Notes: generated from the sequence alone by a model not told the origin. A DNA stretch of 64,000 nt from Sphaerisporangium rubeum (GCF_014207705.1 NZ_JACHIU010000001.1:6254501-6318500); one strand, 5' to 3'. Positions 8,489-17,085 are shown, counted from the first letter of the stretch. Translations and numbers: made by a program.

Positions 8489-8522
8489 GTTCGGCTGTCG
8501 AACGGAAGTTCTTCAGCTGAAC
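8489..8522. promoter_or_regulatory. Two GTTC-N7-GAAC operator-like palindromes
   Basis: Two copies of GTTC-N7-GAAC lie 19 bp apart: 8489-8503 (GTTCGgctgtCGAAC) and 8508-8522, whose core TTCAGCTGAA is a perfect 10-bp palindrome. They lie in the 391-bp gap between the ThDP enzyme (minus) and the IclR gene (plus). The spacing of about two helical turns suits cooperative binding of a dimeric regulator such as the neighbouring IclR protein. Confidence 0.5.
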
Positions 8523-8651
8523 AGTATTGGTGCAAGCTACGCCTCCGACCACGGGGAGTCAACAATCTGACTCTCCAGGGACACCGGCCCGCCGTTGACC
8601 TCCCCTGTTTCGATCAGTAGCGTCGAATTCAAGCATGATTGTTCGCCTATC

Positions 8652-8770
8652 GACCGTTATGCGCCGATCGCCGGAACGTGCGGCGAGACGGCCTTGACGA
8701 CGGGGAGTTGCGGCCACGCCACGCCCTGATATAACGGTCACCCGCGAAACGAACGGTCACCCGCGAAGAG
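8652..8770. promoter_or_regulatory. AACGGTC repeats upstream of the IclR gene
   Basis: Two 19-bp direct repeats (8733-8751 and 8752-8770) share AACGGTCACCCGCGAA and differ at two positions; the second ends at the ribosome binding site. An inverted copy of the same core, GACCGTTAT, lies at 8652-8660 and pairs with ATAACGGTC at 8731-8739. This arrangement suggests a binding site for a regulator, most simply autoregulation by the IclR protein. Confidence 0.45.
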
Positions 8771-8777
8771 AGGGGAT

Positions 8778-9569
8778 ATGGCCGAGGAATTCGTGCGATC
8801 GCTGGCTCGGGGGCTCGCGGTCATCAAAGCCTTCGACTCCGGCGCACCCGAGCTCACCCTCAGCGAGGTGGCACGGGCCACCGGGCTGACCAGAGCGGCG
8901 GCCCGGCGGTTCCTGCTGACCTTGGTGGAGCTCGGGTACGTGCGCACCGACGGTCGGCTCTTCGCGCTGTCGCCTCGCGTGCTCGAACTCGGGTACGCCT
9001 ACCTGTCCGGCCTCACCCTGCCGGAGGTCGCGCTGCCGCACCTGGAGCGCCTGGTGGCCGAGGTGCACGAGTCGGCGTCGGTCTCCGTGCTCGACCCGCC
9101 GGACATCGTGTACGTGGCCCGGGTCCCCGCCACGCGCATCATGCGGGTGACGATCAGCATCGGCACGAGGTTCCCGGCGCACTCGGCCTCGATGGGCCGG
9201 GTGCTGCTCGCGTGGCTGCCGGCCGCCGGCCTGGAGGCGTACTACGCGCGGGCCACGCTGGAGCGGCACACTTCCCGTACCGTCACCACACGGGCCCGTC
9301 TCGACGCCGAGCTGGCCCGGGTGCGCGCGCAGGGCTGGGCCCTGGTGGACCAGGAGCTGGAGGAAGGGCTGCGCTCGATCGCCGCGCCGATCAGGGACCG
9401 CACCGGCGAGGTGGTCGCCGCGGTCAACGTCTCCACCCACGCCAGCCGCACATCCGTCGAGTCCGCGCGCCGCGATCTGCTCCCGCCGCTGCTCGCCACC
9501 GCGGCCCGCATCGAGGCCGACCTGCACAGCACCGGCGCCACGCGCAGGCTGCCGCTCCTCGCGACCTGA
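8778..9569 (+). CDS. IclR family regulator, PcaR/PobR-like
   Basis: 263 residues. The N-terminal winged helix (VRSLARGLAVIKAFDSGAPELTLSEVARATGLTRAAARRFLLTL split over residues 4-47) and the FALSPRVLELGYAYLS linker are typical of the PcaR/PcaU/PobR branch, which controls protocatechuate and hydroxybenzoate catabolism. The C-terminal effector domain has GTRFPAHSASMGRVLLAWL. The ATG at 8778 follows GAGAGGGGA. It is divergent from the benzoylformate-decarboxylase-like gene, which points to regulation of aromatic or 2-oxo acid use; this is an inference from position. Confidence 0.88.
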   Translation: MAEEFVRSLARGLAVIKAFDSGAPELTLSEVARATGLTRAAARRFLLTLVELGYVRTDGRLFALSPRVLELGYAYLSGLTLPEVALPHLERLVAEVHESASVSVLDPPDIVYVARVPATRIMRVTISIGTRFPAHSASMGRVLLAWLPAAGLEAYYARATLERHTSRTVTTRARLDAELARVRAQGWALVDQELEEGLRSIAAPIRDRTGEVVAAVNVSTHASRTSVESARRDLLPPLLATAARIEADLHSTGATRRLPLLAT

Positions 9570-10126
9570 GCCGCGTACCCGTCCTGTCGGCGTCGGCCAT
9601 GGTCGTGCCGCTCGACAGGGAGGGTCCTCACGCACGCCGCGGGCCGCGCCAATAGCGCTTCATATAGCGGCATCGTTGGACGTAACCGGCCTGAGTGTGA
9701 ACCTTCCGGTCAACACAGGCGTCCGTTATCAGATGCACTACTCATCTTGCTCTAACCACGAATACCACCTTCCGTAAATAAGATCACATTGGTTACTCTG
9801 ATCAGATCACGTCCCACGCCAGGCGGAGACGCCGGGAGAGGGTCCGAAACATGGCACGTTCCCGCGGCGAGCGCCACGCCAGCCGTGCGGTCCGGCGATG
9901 GGAGAACGAAGTGCGGCGAGGACGAATCCGCATCACACCCCCGCCGGGCGAGCGGCGCACCCGAGGGAGCCGACCGATGGTCCGGTTACGGCTCGACCGA
10001 TATATACGTGCGGTGATCAGCACCGGTGAGATCCCCCAGTGGTCGTCACTGAAGGTAAGATCCGATGAACATCGCCGTCCCAGGCACCCGACGGGCCTGG
10101 CAGGCACCTCACATCGGGAGACATTG
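9570..10126. other. Intergenic region without recognised gene
   Basis: Positions 9660-9800 are AT-rich and probably hold promoters. From 9800 to 10126 several frames stay open, but their translations are Arg-rich without motifs or ribosome binding sites. I see no supported gene here. Confidence 0.4.
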
Positions 10127-10270
10127 ATGGAAACGGTCGATCTGGAGGACCTCCACGTCGAACTGCTCCTCATCGCCGTACTGCACGAGGAGGCCGAACG
10201 CCTCCTCGCCATGTCCGGCCCGTCCCGCGCACCGGGGTTCGCGCGGGAGATCGACTTGCGCGGAGAGTGA
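10127..10270 (+). CDS. 47-residue hypothetical protein next to an ABC exporter
   Basis: A short ORF starts at ATG 10127 with CGGGAG six bases upstream. The peptide begins METVDLEDLHVELLLIAVLH and ends FAREIDLRGE. The first half is acidic and amphipathic-helical; it has no cysteine and no signal peptide. It precedes the ABC exporter by 134 bp on the same strand, an arrangement also seen for peptide export systems. There is no modification enzyme nearby, and without Cys it cannot be a lanthipeptide core. It may be a small cytoplasmic protein or simply chance coding. Confidence 0.4.
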   Translation: METVDLEDLHVELLLIAVLHEEAERLLAMSGPSRAPGFAREIDLRGE

Positions 10271-10404
10271 GGCGATGAATACCCCGTGAACATCGCCGGG
10301 CGACCTCAGCAAAGCCACCAATAGCGATAATTGGACTTTCAACTTAATGCGGCTCTTTACCGACTCCGGTTAAAACTGTCGGTGACGGTCGTCACACTGC
10401 CTGT

Positions 10405-12786
10405 ATGGCAGACCTTCCCCAGGATTCCGAGCCCCACTCCGGGCCGGCCTCCTCCCCCCGGCCCGGGTCGACGTCATCCCACCCCTCCGAGATCACCGCC
10501 TCGCCACCGCCTGAGCCGACATCCTCCCCTCCGTCCGGCCCGACGTCCTCCCCTCCGTCCGGCCCGACGTCCTCCCCTCCGTCCGGCCCGACGTCCCCGC
10601 CTCCGTCCGAGGCCGCGGCCGCGACCCTGTCCGAGCAGACGTCCTCGTCCCCGTCCGAGACAACGTCCTCGTCCCCGTCCGAGACGACCACCTCGTCCCC
10701 GTCCGAGCAGACGTCCTCGTCCCCGACCTCTCCTTCGTCCGGGGCCGCGTCCTCCACCCCGGACGGTTCGTCCGACCTTCCCCCTCCTCTGCCGTCCCCT
10801 CCCGCGCCGCCGCCGGTCTCCCTGGCCGCCGCGTCGCCTCCGCTCACGTCGCGGCCGGCTCCGGGTGGCAGCGGTGAGGACGACGCCGACCTCGGTGAGG
10901 TCACCTTCGGCGACTGGCAGGCCCACCTGGGGACGATGACGGGGGTGGGGTTCCTGACCATCGCGCGCAGGCTGCCGGCGCTCGTCACCCAGGCCGTGCG
11001 CATCGCGTGGCTCGCCGGTCCGCGTGACACCGTCGCGGCCGTCACGCTGAGCATGCTCGGCGGGGTGTTCACCGCCTTCGGGCTGCTCGCCACGACCGGC
11101 GTGCTGCAGGCGCTGTTCGCCGCGGGACCGACACCTGACCGTGTCCGCGCCGCGCTGCCGGCACTGCTGCTCGTCGGTGCCGCCGCGACACTGCGCACCG
11201 CGCTGCAGGCCGGCGCGGGCTGGGCCCAGTCGCGGCTGGAGCCCCAGGTCGCTCGCATCGCGGAGCGGCAGCTGTACGAGCTGACCAGTCAGGTCGATCT
11301 CATCCGCTACGACGACCCCGAGTTCCACGACTCGCTCCAACGGGCCCGCCTGCGCGGGGTCGCGGTGGCGGACAGCGTGGTCGACGCGACCATCGACGTG
11401 CTGACCGCGCTGATCGGCATCGCCGCCGCGGCGGGTGTGCTCGGCATCCTCCACCCGGTGCTGCTGCCGCTGCTGGTGCTCGCCGTCCTCCCCGACGCCT
11501 GGGCCGCGGTGCGGTCGGCCCGCCTGCGGTACACGACGATGTACGCGCTCATCCCCGTGAGCCGCCGCAAGTGGATCCTGACCGACCTGATGGCCGACAA
11601 GAACACCGCGGCCGAGGTGCGGTCGTTCACCATGCGCGAGTTCCTCATCCGGCTGTACGACCGGGTCGCGGGGGCCGAGCAGGACGCGGTGCTGCGTACG
11701 GCGCGGAAGCAGACCGTCGCGCGGATCATCGGCGAGGCGCTCGGCGGAGTCGGCACCGCCATCGTGTACGCCGCGCTCGGGCTGCTGCTGGCCGTGGGCT
11801 CGGTGGCCCTCGCCGTGGCCGGCACCGCCGTGCTGGCGATCCGCACCGGGCAGTCGTCGCTGGCCAACTTCATGTTCGCCACCAACCGGCTGTACGAGCA
11901 GGGGTTGTACTTCACCGACTTCCTGGACTTCTGCCGGCGTGCGCGCGAGGCCGTCGACCGCGAGCCACGCGGCCCCGCGCCGTCGTCGTTCACACGGATC
12001 ACCGCCGAGGACGTGACGTTCCGCTACCCCGGCAAGGAGGACGCGGTGCTCGACCACGTCTCGATCCATCTGAACCACGGCGAGGTGGTCGCTCTGGTCG
12101 GCGAGAACGGCTCAGGCAAGACGACCCTGTCCAAGATCCTCGCCGGTCTGTACGAGCCGGAGACCGGCCGGGTGCGGTGGGACGACACCGACATAGCAGA
12201 CGTCGACCAGCATGATCTGCGGCGCCACATAGCCGTCATCGCCCAGGACCACACCCGGTGGCCGCTGACCGTGCGCGAGAACATCGCCATGGGCCTGGAC
12301 AAGGGCGAGCAGGCCCTGCACGACGCGGCCCGGGTGGCCGGAGCCGACGCCGTGGTCGCGGAGATGCCGCACGGCTACCGCACCCTGCTCGACCGCCGCT
12401 TCAAGGACGGCCAGGAGCCGTCCGGCGGCCAGTGGCAGCGCATCGCCGTGGCCCGCGGCTTCTACCGCGACGCTCCCCTGCTCATCTGCGACGAGCCCAC
12501 CGCCGCGCTCGACGCACGCGCCGAGCACGCATTGTTCGAACGCATCCGCGACCACGCCGACGGCCGCACCGTCCTGCTGATCACCCACCGCCTCGCCAGC
12601 GTCCGCTACGCCGACCGCATCTACGTCCTGGACCACGGCCGCGTGGCCGAACAAGGCACCCACGACGACCTGATGCGTCTCGACGGCATCTACGCCGAGC
12701 TGTACACCTTGCAGGCCGAGGCATACCGCACCACCGAAGCCGAGACCGACACCGTGTCGACCGAGACCGGCACTCTGGCGACCTGA
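10405..12786 (+). CDS. ABC exporter (fused permease-ATPase) with Ser/Thr/Pro-rich N-terminus
   Basis: 793 residues. Residues 1 to about 165 are low-complexity, built from 8-residue repeats (TSSPPSGP, then TSSSPSET). A six-helix exporter membrane domain follows (about 185-500), then the ATPase: Walker A GENGSGKTT, signature SGGQWQRIA, Walker B LLICDEPTAALD and the switch ITHRL. It resembles single-chain exporters of peptides or lipids in actinomycetes. The ATG at 10405 has no ribosome binding site, so the transcript may be leaderless. A later start, for example ATG 10936, would remove the repeat region and cannot be excluded. The gene's 3' end seeds a 20-bp tandem repeat. Confidence 0.85.
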   Translation: MADLPQDSEPHSGPASSPRPGSTSSHPSEITASPPPEPTSSPPSGPTSSPPSGPTSSPPSGPTSPPPSEAAAATLSEQTSSSPSETTSSSPSETTTSSPSEQTSSSPTSPSSGAASSTPDGSSDLPPPLPSPPAPPPVSLAAASPPLTSRPAPGGSGEDDADLGEVTFGDWQAHLGTMTGVGFLTIARRLPALVTQAVRIAWLAGPRDTVAAVTLSMLGGVFTAFGLLATTGVLQALFAAGPTPDRVRAALPALLLVGAAATLRTALQAGAGWAQSRLEPQVARIAERQLYELTSQVDLIRYDDPEFHDSLQRARLRGVAVADSVVDATIDVLTALIGIAAAAGVLGILHPVLLPLLVLAVLPDAWAAVRSARLRYTTMYALIPVSRRKWILTDLMADKNTAAEVRSFTMREFLIRLYDRVAGAEQDAVLRTARKQTVARIIGEALGGVGTAIVYAALGLLLAVGSVALAVAGTAVLAIRTGQSSLANFMFATNRLYEQGLYFTDFLDFCRRAREAVDREPRGPAPSSFTRITAEDVTFRYPGKEDAVLDHVSIHLNHGEVVALVGENGSGKTTLSKILAGLYEPETGRVRWDDTDIADVDQHDLRRHIAVIAQDHTRWPLTVRENIAMGLDKGEQALHDAARVAGADAVVAEMPHGYRTLLDRRFKDGQEPSGGQWQRIAVARGFYRDAPLLICDEPTAALDARAEHALFERIRDHADGRTVLLITHRLASVRYADRIYVLDHGRVAEQGTHDDLMRLDGIYAELYTLQAEAYRTTEAETDTVSTETGTLAT
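10516..10740. repeat. 24-bp coding minisatellite in the ABC exporter gene
   Basis: Two blocks of 24-bp repeats occur in tandem: about three units encoding TSSPPSGP (10522-10595) and about four units encoding TSSSPSET-like sequence (10635-10735). Because the unit is a multiple of three, the frame is preserved. Confidence 0.75.
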
Positions 12787-12830
12787 CCGGGACCATGGCG
12801 ACCTGGCCGGGACCATGGCGACCCGTGGCG
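12767..12830. repeat. 20-bp tandem repeat starting in the exporter's last codons
   Basis: Units start at 12767, 12787 and 12807 (CCGGcactctGGCGACCTGA, then CCGGGACCATGGCGACCTGG twice, the last diverging). The stop codon lies at the boundary of units one and two. More decayed GGCGACCT/GGCCGA fragments continue to about 12930. Confidence 0.75.
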
Positions 12831-13032
12831 ACCTCGGCCGAACACCATTGCGGCCCGGGCCGGCACCACCGTAACGACTTACGCCGGAGCCATTGCGACC
12901 TGGGCCGAGCACTGTTGCGAACCTGGGCCGAGGACCTTGTGCCAGGCGGCGCCGGACCGCCGGATCGGAGGGCCGGCGCCGCCTGAGGGGTCATGCGACG
13001 GGCGACGCCACCACCGTGCCCGCGACCCCCGT

Positions 13033-13440
13033 CTAGGTGCTCGCGTCGGCCTCGTCGGGGACGCGGTCGAGGTCGTCCAACGCGAGGACGTCGCGGTAAT
13101 AGCCGATCTTGTACTGGATGGCCGACTGCTTCTCGCGCAGCTCGGCGATCTTCGCTTCGACGGCGCGGTCGTGCGCCTCCAGCAGGGCGATGCGGTCGGC
13201 CACGGTGTGGTCTCCCGCGCGGGTCAGCTCGGCGAAGCGAAGCATCTCGGAGATCGGCATGCCGGTGCCACGCAGGCAGCGGAGCATGCCGAGCCACCCG
13301 ATGTCGCCGTCACTGAAACGCCGCTGGCCCGCGGAATTGCGTTGCACGGGCTCCAGCAGGCCGATGCGCTCGTAGTACCGCAGGGTGTCCAGACTGAACC
13401 CTGACTCCTCCGCGGCCTCTCCAGGGGTGTAGACGCTCAC
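13033..13440 (-). CDS. MerR family transcriptional regulator
   Basis: 135 residues from GTG 13440. The winged helix reads VYTPGEAAEESGFSLDTLRYYERIGLL, followed by a dimerisation coiled coil (VEAKIAELREKQSAI). There is no metal-binding cysteine cluster, so it is a small-molecule or stress-sensing MerR protein. I chose the GTG because the promoter at 13448-13478 places the transcription start within a base or two of it, implying a leaderless mRNA; ATGs at 13449 and 13452 would lie inside the -10 region. A near-identical operator precedes the divergent aldo-keto reductase, its likely target. Confidence 0.85.
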   Translation of the reverse strand: MSVYTPGEAAEESGFSLDTLRYYERIGLLEPVQRNSAGQRRFSDGDIGWLGMLRCLRGTGMPISEMLRFAELTRAGDHTVADRIALLEAHDRAVEAKIAELREKQSAIQYKIGYYRDVLALDDLDRVPDEADAST

Positions 13441-13447
13441 AGGTCGC

Positions 13448-13478
13448 ATCATGACACCTGGAGCACACTCCAGGTCAA
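13448..13478 (-). promoter_or_regulatory. MerR-type promoter and operator of the merR gene
   Basis: On the minus strand, TTGACC (-35, 13478-13473) is followed after a 19-bp spacer by CATGAT (-10, 13453-13448). The spacer contains the dyad CCTGGAG-N4-CTCCAGG (13457-13474). The lengthened 19-bp spacer with a central dyad is the signature of promoters that MerR proteins activate by DNA twisting. The predicted start is at about 13441, at the GTG. Confidence 0.8.
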
Positions 13479-13510
13479 TGCGCGCAATGCGGACCGACAG
13501 CTCAGCCGGA

Positions 13511-13810
13511 AATCCAGGACTCCGAACCGGCGACTCCGAACCGGCGACTCCGAACCGGCGGCCCCGAACCGGCGACTCCGAACCGGCGGCCCCGAACCGG
13601 CGACTCCGAACGGGGGGTTCCGAACCGGAGACTCGGCACGGAACTCCGAAGCGGAGGCTCCGGCACAGGACTCCGAACCGAGGACTCCGGCACGAAACTC
13701 CGAACCGGGGACTCCGAACCGGTGACATGGCACAGGACTCCGAACCGGCGGCTCGAACCGGCGACTCCGAACCGGCGGCCCGAACCGGCGGCCCGAACCG
13801 GCGGCTCTCT
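13511..13810. repeat. 14-bp tandem repeat array between merR and the aldo-keto reductase
   Basis: About twenty degenerate copies of a 14-bp unit (CCGAACCGGCGACT and variants such as CCGAACCGGCGGCC) fill the space between the two divergent MerR-type promoters. All three frames stay open, so the Arg/Pro/Ser-rich ORFs here are products of the repeat and not genes. Confidence 0.85.
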
Positions 13811-13834
13811 CCGAGTGACTCGAAAACGATGGTC

Positions 13835-13865
13835 TTGACCTGGAGCGCGCTCCAGCGTGCAGGGT
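13835..13865 (+). promoter_or_regulatory. MerR-type promoter and operator of the aldo-keto reductase
   Basis: TTGACC (13835-13840), a 19-bp spacer with the dyad CTGGAG-CGCG-CTCCAG (13840-13855), then a weak -10 CAGGGT (13860-13865). The start is predicted at about 13872, so the ATG at 13873 would be leaderless. The dyad matches the one at the merR promoter, which supports a shared regulator. Confidence 0.75.
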
Positions 13866-13872
13866 TTGCGGC

Positions 13873-14805
13873 ATGACTCACATCGCGCTCGGGGCCATTC
13901 CGTTCGGCACCACTGTGGACGAGGCGACGTCGTTCGCCATTCTCGACCGCTTCGTCGAAGGCGGCGGCACTGTGATCGACACCTCGAACAACTATCCGTT
14001 CTGGTTGGAAGGCGCCACAGGGAGGGAGAGTGAGGCCACCATCGGAAGGTGGCTGGCGGCGCGTCCGGGTATGCGCGACCGCATCGTGCTGAGCACCAAG
14101 TGCGGCGCCTTCCCGGCCGTACCCGGTGACCGCACGCTGGACCGGCCGGAAGGGCTGGCCAAACCCATGATCCGCGCGGCGATCGACGGCAGCCTGCGGC
14201 GCCTCGGCACCGAGCACGTGGACGTGTACTGGGCCCACGTCGAGGACCGCGCCACTCCGCTCGAGGACCAGGTGGCGACGATGGCCAAGCTGGTGGAGAC
14301 GGGTAAGGTCCGTGAGCTCGGCGCGTCCAATCACGCCACCTGGCGGGTGGAGCGCGCACGGAGCATCGCACGCGCCGCCGGTCGTCCCGGCTACTCCCTG
14401 CTGCAACTGCGCCACTCCTACCTGCGTCCTCGCCCCGGCACGCGCATGCCTGAGGGGGGCCATGTGCAGGCCTCGGAGGAGACCTTCGACTACCTGCGCG
14501 CGGAGGGGCTCCGGTTGTGGGCCTACACGTCCCTGCTCGCCGGCGCCTATACCCGTGAGGACCGGCCCATCCCGCCGGCGTACGACCATCCCGGCACGAC
14601 GCGGCGGCTCGCGGCGCTGCGTTCGGTCGCGGGCGACCTCGGTGCCACCGTGAACCAGGTGGTGCTGGCGTGGCTCATCGCGCAGGGCATCGTGCCGATC
14701 GTCGGCGCGAGCACCCTCGCGCAGGTCGAGGAGACCCTCGGCGCGGCGGACCTGAAGCTGGACGACGAGCTGCGGTCCCGCCTGGACGACCCGGCGCTGG
14801 CGTAG
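13873..14805 (+). CDS. Aldo-keto reductase
   Basis: 310 residues, a (beta/alpha)8 NADPH-dependent carbonyl reductase. The catalytic tetrad is complete: D36 and Y41 in VIDTSNNY, K76 in LSTKCG and H122 in YWAHVED. The cofactor-binding tail is present (IVPIVGASTLAQVEETLGA). Family length is usual. Its start codon coincides with the start of a MerR-type promoter, and the divergent neighbour encodes a MerR regulator, so induction by the MerR ligand is likely. Substrate is unknown; similar pairs respond to toxic aldehydes or antibiotics in other actinomycetes. Confidence 0.9.
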   Translation: MTHIALGAIPFGTTVDEATSFAILDRFVEGGGTVIDTSNNYPFWLEGATGRESEATIGRWLAARPGMRDRIVLSTKCGAFPAVPGDRTLDRPEGLAKPMIRAAIDGSLRRLGTEHVDVYWAHVEDRATPLEDQVATMAKLVETGKVRELGASNHATWRVERARSIARAAGRPGYSLLQLRHSYLRPRPGTRMPEGGHVQASEETFDYLRAEGLRLWAYTSLLAGAYTREDRPIPPAYDHPGTTRRLAALRSVAGDLGATVNQVVLAWLIAQGIVPIVGASTLAQVEETLGAADLKLDDELRSRLDDPALA

Positions 14806-14819
14806 CCACACCGGGCCGC

Positions 14820-15010
14820 CGGACCGCGCCGCCGTCACCGCACCACATCGGACCGCGCCGCCTTCGCCGTACAGCGCCGGACCGCGTCTCCGTCACCGCA
14901 CCACATCGGACCGCGTCTCCGTCACCGCACCACATCGGACCGCGCCGCCTTCGCCGTACAACGTCGGGCCGCGTCTCCGTCACCGCACCGCGTCCGGTGG
15001 CGTCGGCGCG
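14820..15010. repeat. Tandem repeats between aldo-keto reductase and tetR-like gene
   Basis: A unit of about 29 bp (core CCGTCACCGCACCACATCGG) occurs three or four times with GCCGCC or GTCTCC variants and interspersed TTCGCCGTAC segments. It fills the gap between two convergent genes. Confidence 0.7.
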
Positions 15011-15025
15011 GCCCTGTGGCGGCCG

Positions 15026-15682
15026 TCACTGTGCCGGCATGTGCTCCGTCAGGTAGCGGCGGAGAAGCTCTTTGCACTCGGCGATCAGTTCGGGGTCGCC
15101 ACCGGGGCGGGTGCGAAAAGCCAGCTTGAGCACGGCGTCGGCCGCCTCCACGGCGACGATGAGCGCTCGGTCGAGGTCCGGCCCGGGTGGAGCGCCGAGG
15201 AAGTCGACGACGAGCGCACGGAGGCGGTCGGCGACGATGACGTTGTTCTCCAGAGCGGCGTCGAGCAGGCGGTTCGTGCCTTCGATCGGGGGGCCGCCGG
15301 GGGTGTGGAAGATCTCGCCGAAGTCGACGATGGCGAAGCCCGGAGTGGTGCGCTTCATCGCGACGAACTCGTCCACGGTGAGGTTCACGGCCTCGGTCCA
15401 GTCGGCGACGCCGGCCGAGCCGTACCGCGTGGCCAGGCGGGCGAGGAAGGCGTCGAGGTTGCGCAGCGCCAGCGCACGGACCAGGGCCTGTTTGTCGGAG
15501 AAGAACTGGTAGAACGTGCCGATGGGGACCCCCGCTCTGCGGGCGACCTCTTTGGTGGTCAGGGCCTCGTAGCCGACCTCGTCCAGGAGCCGGGCACATT
15601 CGTCCAGCATTCGCTCGACCCGCTCCACGCTGCGGCGCTGTGCGGGTCGGCGGCGGAGCGTCCCTGCGGAGACGTTGCTCAT
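15026..15682 (-). CDS. TetR family transcriptional regulator
   Basis: 218 residues. The N-terminal helix-turn-helix is clear (LTTKEVARRAGVPIGTFYQFFSDKQAL, about residues 41-67); the helical C-terminal ligand domain is unique to this protein. It lies head-to-head with the beta-glucosidase gene across a 71-bp gap holding the TAATC-TGAG-GATTA dyad. Autorepression and control of the glucosidase are likely, although sugar-responsive TetR proteins are less common than LacI types. Confidence 0.88.
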   Translation of the reverse strand: MSNVSAGTLRRRPAQRRSVERVERMLDECARLLDEVGYEALTTKEVARRAGVPIGTFYQFFSDKQALVRALALRNLDAFLARLATRYGSAGVADWTEAVNLTVDEFVAMKRTTPGFAIVDFGEIFHTPGGPPIEGTNRLLDAALENNVIVADRLRALVVDFLGAPPGPDLDRALIVAVEAADAVLKLAFRTRPGGDPELIAECKELLRRYLTEHMPAQ

Positions 15683-15718
15683 GCCTCCATCATCCTCCCC
15701 AGCCCGAGGTGCGCGGCC

Positions 15719-15732
15719 TAATCTGAGGATTA
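15719..15732. promoter_or_regulatory. Operator-like dyad between tetR and the GH1 gene
   Basis: TAATC-TGAG-GATTA, a 5-bp perfect inverted repeat with 4-base spacer, sits 36 bp before the TetR start and 21 bp before the glucosidase start. It is the only AT-rich dyad in the shared promoter region. Confidence 0.5.
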
Positions 15733-15753
15733 CTCATATCAGCGGAGGGTCGA

Positions 15754-17079
15754 ATGTTTCTTTGGGGCACGGCCACGGCGTCCTACCAGATCGAAGGCGC
15801 CGTCACGGCGGACGGCCGCGGGCCGTCCATCTGGGACACCTTCTCCCACGAACCCGGCCGTGTACGCGAAGGACACACCGGGGACGACGCCTGCGATCAC
15901 TATCACCGCTTCGAGGAGGACATCGCGTTGATGTCCGGTCTCGGGGTGAACTCCTACCGTTTCTCCATCTCCTGGTCACGGATCCAGCCGACCGGCGCAG
16001 GGGCCCCGACGGCCGCCGGGCTCGACTTCTACGACCGCCTGGTGGACGGGCTGTGCGCGCGTGGCATCGTGCCTGCCGCGACGCTGTTCCACTGGGACCT
16101 GCCGCAGGCCCTCCAGGACCAAGGGGGGTGGCTGTCGCGCGACACCTCGGCCCGCCTCGCCGACTACGCCGGCATCGTCGCGGCCCGGCTGGCGGACCGC
16201 GTGCCGTTGTGGATCACCTTGAACGAGCCCTTCGTCCACATGGTCCTCGGTCACGGTCTCGGGACCCACGCTCCCGGACAGGCCCTCCTGCTGGACGCGC
16301 TTCCGGTGGCGCACCACCAGCTCCTCGGCCACGGACTCGCCGTCCAGGCCCTGCGGGCCGAAGGTGCGCGGCAGGTCCTCATCACCAACAACTGCACCCC
16401 GGTATGGGCCGCGTCGGACTCCGAGGCGGACGTCCGGGCCGCCGACGCGTACGACACACTGCACAACCGCCTGTTCAACGACCCTGTGCTGCTCGGCGAG
16501 TATCCGGATCTGTCGGCCTACGGGGTGGACCTGGACGTGGTCCAGGACGGCGACCTCTCGGCCATCTCCCAGCCGTTGGACGGCATCGGTATCAACTACT
16601 ACAACCCCACCCGGATCTCGGCCCCTGCCGACCCCGCCGACCTCCCCTTCGAGGACGCCGGCATCACCGGCTACCCCACCACCGCCTTCGGCTGGCCCGT
16701 CGTCCCCGACGGCCTGCGCGAACTCCTCACCGGCCTGGCCGCCAGATACGGCGACGCGCTCCCCCCCGTGTACATCACCGAGAACGGCTGCTCACAACCC
16801 GACGAACTCACCCCCCACGGCACCGTGGACGACCAGGCCCGCATCGACTACCTCGACGGCCACATCGGGGCCGTACGCGCCGCGATGAACGAAGGCGTGG
16901 ACGTCCGCGGCTACTACGTCTGGTCCCTCCTGGACAACTTCGAGTGGTCCGAGGGCTACACCCAACGCTTCGGCCTCGTCCACGTGGACTTCCCCACCCA
17001 GACCCGCACCCCCAAAGCCTCCTACCACTGGCTCCGAACCCAACTCACCACCCACTCCGAGCCCTGGCCGACCACCTGA
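15754..17079 (+). CDS. Glycoside hydrolase family 1 beta-glucosidase
   Basis: 441 residues, cytoplasmic (no signal peptide). The GH1 motifs are present: [15 protein letters not shown] at the N-terminus, acid/base E158 in TLNEPF, nucleophile E343 in YITENG, and [16 protein letters not shown] for the aglycone side. The enzyme hydrolyses beta-glucosides or related oligosaccharides, such as imported cellobiose. GGAGGG precedes the ATG. No sugar transporter is adjacent. Downstream lies a 730-bp repeat-rich gap. Confidence 0.93.
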   Translation: MFLWGTATASYQIEGAVTADGRGPSIWDTFSHEPGRVREGHTGDDACDHYHRFEEDIALMSGLGVNSYRFSISWSRIQPTGAGAPTAAGLDFYDRLVDGLCARGIVPAATLFHWDLPQALQDQGGWLSRDTSARLADYAGIVAARLADRVPLWITLNEPFVHMVLGHGLGTHAPGQALLLDALPVAHHQLLGHGLAVQALRAEGARQVLITNNCTPVWAASDSEADVRAADAYDTLHNRLFNDPVLLGEYPDLSAYGVDLDVVQDGDLSAISQPLDGIGINYYNPTRISAPADPADLPFEDAGITGYPTTAFGWPVVPDGLRELLTGLAARYGDALPPVYITENGCSQPDELTPHGTVDDQARIDYLDGHIGAVRAAMNEGVDVRGYYVWSLLDNFEWSEGYTQRFGLVHVDFPTQTRTPKASYHWLRTQLTTHSEPWPTT

Positions 17080-17085
17080 CCCGGC

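Noticed and set aside
9851..10126. N-terminal extension of the 47-residue ORF from ATG 9851
   Set aside because: The extra 92 residues are Arg-rich and motif-free, while ATG 10127 has its own ribosome binding site.
10127..10270. Lanthipeptide or lasso precursor
   Set aside because: The peptide has no cysteine, no recognisable leader and no modification enzyme nearby.
13451..13876. A 141-codon ORF across the merR/aldo-keto reductase gap
   Set aside because: It consists of the 14-bp repeat and runs through both promoters.
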